In this document: positions 5,616 to 7,105 of the stretch, piece after piece | How positions within the stretch are numbered: the first letter of the stretch is position 1 | Layout: each line of letters starts with the position of its first letter | Source: Chloroflexota bacterium | GTDB lineage: Bacteria; Chloroflexota; Anaerolineae; 4572-78 | Assembly (NCBI GenBank): GCA_024278725.1 | Contig: JAJRSQ010000252.1 | Coordinates: forward strand, 1-7,105 | Length of the DNA: 7,105 nt | Direction of reading: 5' to 3' | Notes under the pieces: model-generated | Seen by the model: the letters and a program-made list of their open reading frames with translations, nothing else | The model's database searches: none | Told to the model about the DNA's origin: nothing | Made by a program: the position numbers and the translations under genes

Positions 5616-7105
5616 GTGGAAAAGTTTTGGTGTGGCAGGCTTTTTTTTCTCAAATTGATGACCATTGTGGTGATGATGCTTTTTGCGTCGCCCCATCCTG
5701 CACGCGCTGACATCCCCATCGGGATTGAAAAAAGGCAGACGCAAGCCGTTTCCCCTTCCCTGCCCACCGACCGCGCCCGCCCGCATGTGGGCAATAAAAC
5801 GATGCTCACCGACACGAATGTCCTTTTGCGCGGCGAAAGTCCCCGCGCGGACGACAGCGTTTCGCGCAATAACCCCGCATGGTGGGCAAACTTGCGCGAT
5901 AATTACCATTTGAATGCCATCCGGTTGATTCTGTATCGCCCGCCGCAAAATTATCCGGGCGGGTGCGGCACATCATGCAATTTGCCCACTGCCGCGCAGA
6001 GCATCCCCGATATTGATGAATGGGTGGATCGCGCTTCTGAAAACGGTTTTTACATCATTATTGATTACCATCCGGTGGGGGGACGGGATGAAACCGATGC
6101 CACGGCATGGTGGTCGGTGATTGCGCCTCGGTATAAAGACCGCACGCATGTGGTTTATGAAATTGCCAATGAGCCGAGCGGTGCAAGTTTGGGGCTGGCG
6201 GGGTTTGAAGAACGGATGCGCCAGCGCATCCGCGCCGATGCCCCGAACACGCCGTTGGTTTTCTGGAGCATGGAAAACGCATACACCAACAATATCGACA
6301 ATATGCTCGCCTATACCCCCAACATCAACGCCGATTGGACGAAGGATGTCATCAGCGTTCATATGTATTGGAGTTACCAGCTTTCGGACGTGCAGCGTTT
6401 GCGCGACGCTTACCCGACCATCGATACCGAAATCGGTAATTTGGGGGAAGCCACCACCATGCAAACCACCGATGATGCCGAAACGCTGGGCATCAGTTGG
6501 TTCTGGCTCGATGTGGCGACCAATACCGGCTCGCCGTTGCCGGCATCGAATGTCTATTGGGCGAAAGACCCGTATTTTGGCGGCACAAGCGTTTTTCCAA
6601 CCGCGACCCCCGTGCCGACGGCGACCACCGTTCCGCCAACGGCGACACCCACCGCCACCGCCACCCTGACCCCAACCGCGACTCTGACACCCACCGCCAC
6701 CGCCACTTTGACCCCAACCGCGACTCTGACGCCGACCGCCACCGCCACCCTGACCCCGACGGCGACCACTGTTCCGCCAACCGCGACGCTGACCCCGACC
6801 CCCACCGCCACTTTGACCCCAACCGCGACTCTGACGCCGACCGTCACCGCCACCCTGACCCCGACGGCGACTCTGACGCCCACTGCCACCGCCACCCTGA
6901 CCCCAACCGCGACTCTGACGCCCTCCGCGACGCCCATCCCGCCCACGGCAACACTGACGCCGACCGCTATCCCTACCCCTACCCCTGTCCCAATCCCCAC
7001 ACCCACCACCACACCCACCGCCACACCCGTTCCGACGGCGACATCCATCCCCACCCCAACGGCAACACCGACCGGCACGCCGGTTTTCAGCCTCGGCTCG
7101 TTTCG
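5616..7105 (+). CDS. Secreted GH5-like glycoside hydrolase with long Pro/Thr linker (3' end outside window)
   Basis: This is a probable extracellular endoglycanase of the GH5 (cellulase) type. It begins with a signal peptide: basic start (K3, R8, K13), hydrophobic core MTIVVMMLFA and a likely cut after PARA (residue 31). The catalytic domain spans about residues 55-320 and shows all eight positions conserved in GH5: R103 (NAIRLILY), H152 (IIIDYHP), N185-E186 (EIANEPSG, acid/base), H249 and Y251 (VISVHMYW), E272 (DTEIGN, nucleophile) and Trp at 295 or 297 (ISWFWLD). C117 and C121 could form a disulfide. A linker of about 162 residues rich in Pro, Thr, Ala and Leu follows (328-489), partly made of 42-bp repeats, and then VFSLGSF, perhaps the start of another domain such as a carbohydrate-binding module. 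At least 496 codons are present with no stop. The exact substrate (cellulose, mannan or other beta-glucan) cannot be told. Confidence 0.85.
   Translation, partial: MEKFWCGRLFFLKLMTIVVMMLFASPHPARADIPIGIEKRQTQAVSPSLPTDRARPHVGNKTMLTDTNVLLRGESPRADDSVSRNNPAWWANLRDNYHLNAIRLILYRPPQNYPGGCGTSCNLPTAAQSIPDIDEWVDRASENGFYIIIDYHPVGGRDETDATAWWSVIAPRYKDRTHVVYEIANEPSGASLGLAGFEERMRQRIRADAPNTPLVFWSMENAYTNNIDNMLAYTPNINADWTKDVISVHMYWSYQLSDVQRLRDAYPTIDTEIGNLGEATTMQTTDDAETLGISWFWLDVATNTGSPLPASNVYWAKDPYFGGTSVFPTATPVPTATTVPPTATPTATATLTPTATLTPTATATLTPTATLTPTATATLTPTATTVPPTATLTPTPTATLTPTATLTPTVTATLTPTATLTPTATATLTPTATLTPSATPIPPTATLTPTAIPTPTPVPIPTPTTTPTATPVPTATSIPTPTATPTGTPVFSLGSF
6648..6920 (+). repeat. 42-bp tandem repeat array coding the PTATATLTPTATLT linker
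   Basis: About six copies of a 14-codon unit follow one another, starting at 6648, 6690, 6732, 6795, 6837 and 6879. The third copy carries a 21-nt insert (ATTVPP-type variation). Copies differ mostly at third codon positions, with occasional amino-acid changes such as PTVTATLT and PTPTATLT. A more degenerate Pro/Thr-rich region flanks the array on both sides (6597-7082). The array codes for a flexible, probably glycosylated spacer and is prone to copy-number change and assembly error. Confidence 0.88.

Noticed and set aside
6121..6669. 182-codon + strand frame within the hydrolase gene
   Set aside because: It is the out-of-frame shadow of the GH5 domain, whose catalytic residues are all in the frame starting at 5616.
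6648..6920. Regular repeats considered as a CRISPR array
   Set aside because: The units are directly adjacent, in frame and without unique spacers; they code for a Pro/Thr linker.
6554..7078. 174-codon - strand frame coding a Val/Gly repeat protein
   Set aside because: It is the antisense of the Pro/Thr-coding tandem repeats; the sense frame continues from a GH5 domain with signal peptide and explains the repeats.

Overview
All seven genes in this window lie on the + strand. The organism is most likely a member of the Chloroflexota, probably Anaerolineae-like. This is inferred from three things: a secreted enzyme with a long Pro/Thr/Ala linker of the PTATLTP type common in that group, a mevalonate-decarboxylase homologue of the kind known from Roseiflexus-like Chloroflexota, and a 'quinate 5-dehydrogenase'-annotated protein close to those of Anaerolineae. 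The assignment comes from remembered family resemblance, not from a search.

Positions 1-899 form a small regulatory unit. The 3' part of an ECF-type sigma factor gene is followed by an 82-residue zinc-finger (zf-HC2/ZAS-like) candidate anti-sigma factor, and the unit closes with a clear intrinsic terminator. Positions 901-3802 hold a new transcription unit with a consensus -10 box and a strong Shine-Dalgarno sequence. It encodes the quinate-dehydrogenase-annotated protein and then, after a 37-nt gap containing a perfect 16-bp palindrome, a complete GH13 glycogen branching enzyme (GlgB).

Positions 3812-4529 hold a two-gene MNT/HEPN module: a minimal nucleotidyltransferase followed by a HEPN protein, with a 17-nt overlap. 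Its base composition is visibly lower in G+C than that of its neighbours, which suggests insertion or separate ancestry. The HEPN stop codon overlaps the start codon of a (di)phosphomevalonate decarboxylase (4529-5503, isoprenoid precursor synthesis), so that metabolic gene appears translationally coupled to the module.

Positions 5616-7105 hold a secreted GH5-like glycoside hydrolase with a GTG start. Its catalytic domain is followed by a Pro/Thr-rich linker built partly from 42-bp tandem repeats, and the gene runs off the window end. The long antisense open frames over glgB, the decarboxylase gene and the linker are compositional shadows.

No RNA gene, CRISPR array, insertion sequence or origin was found. 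No gene-free stretch exceeds about 125 bases. The least ordinary points are the MNT/HEPN pair whose HEPN partner lacks the usual RNase motif, its coupling to the decarboxylase gene, and the Lys-to-Asn change in the decarboxylase substrate pocket.
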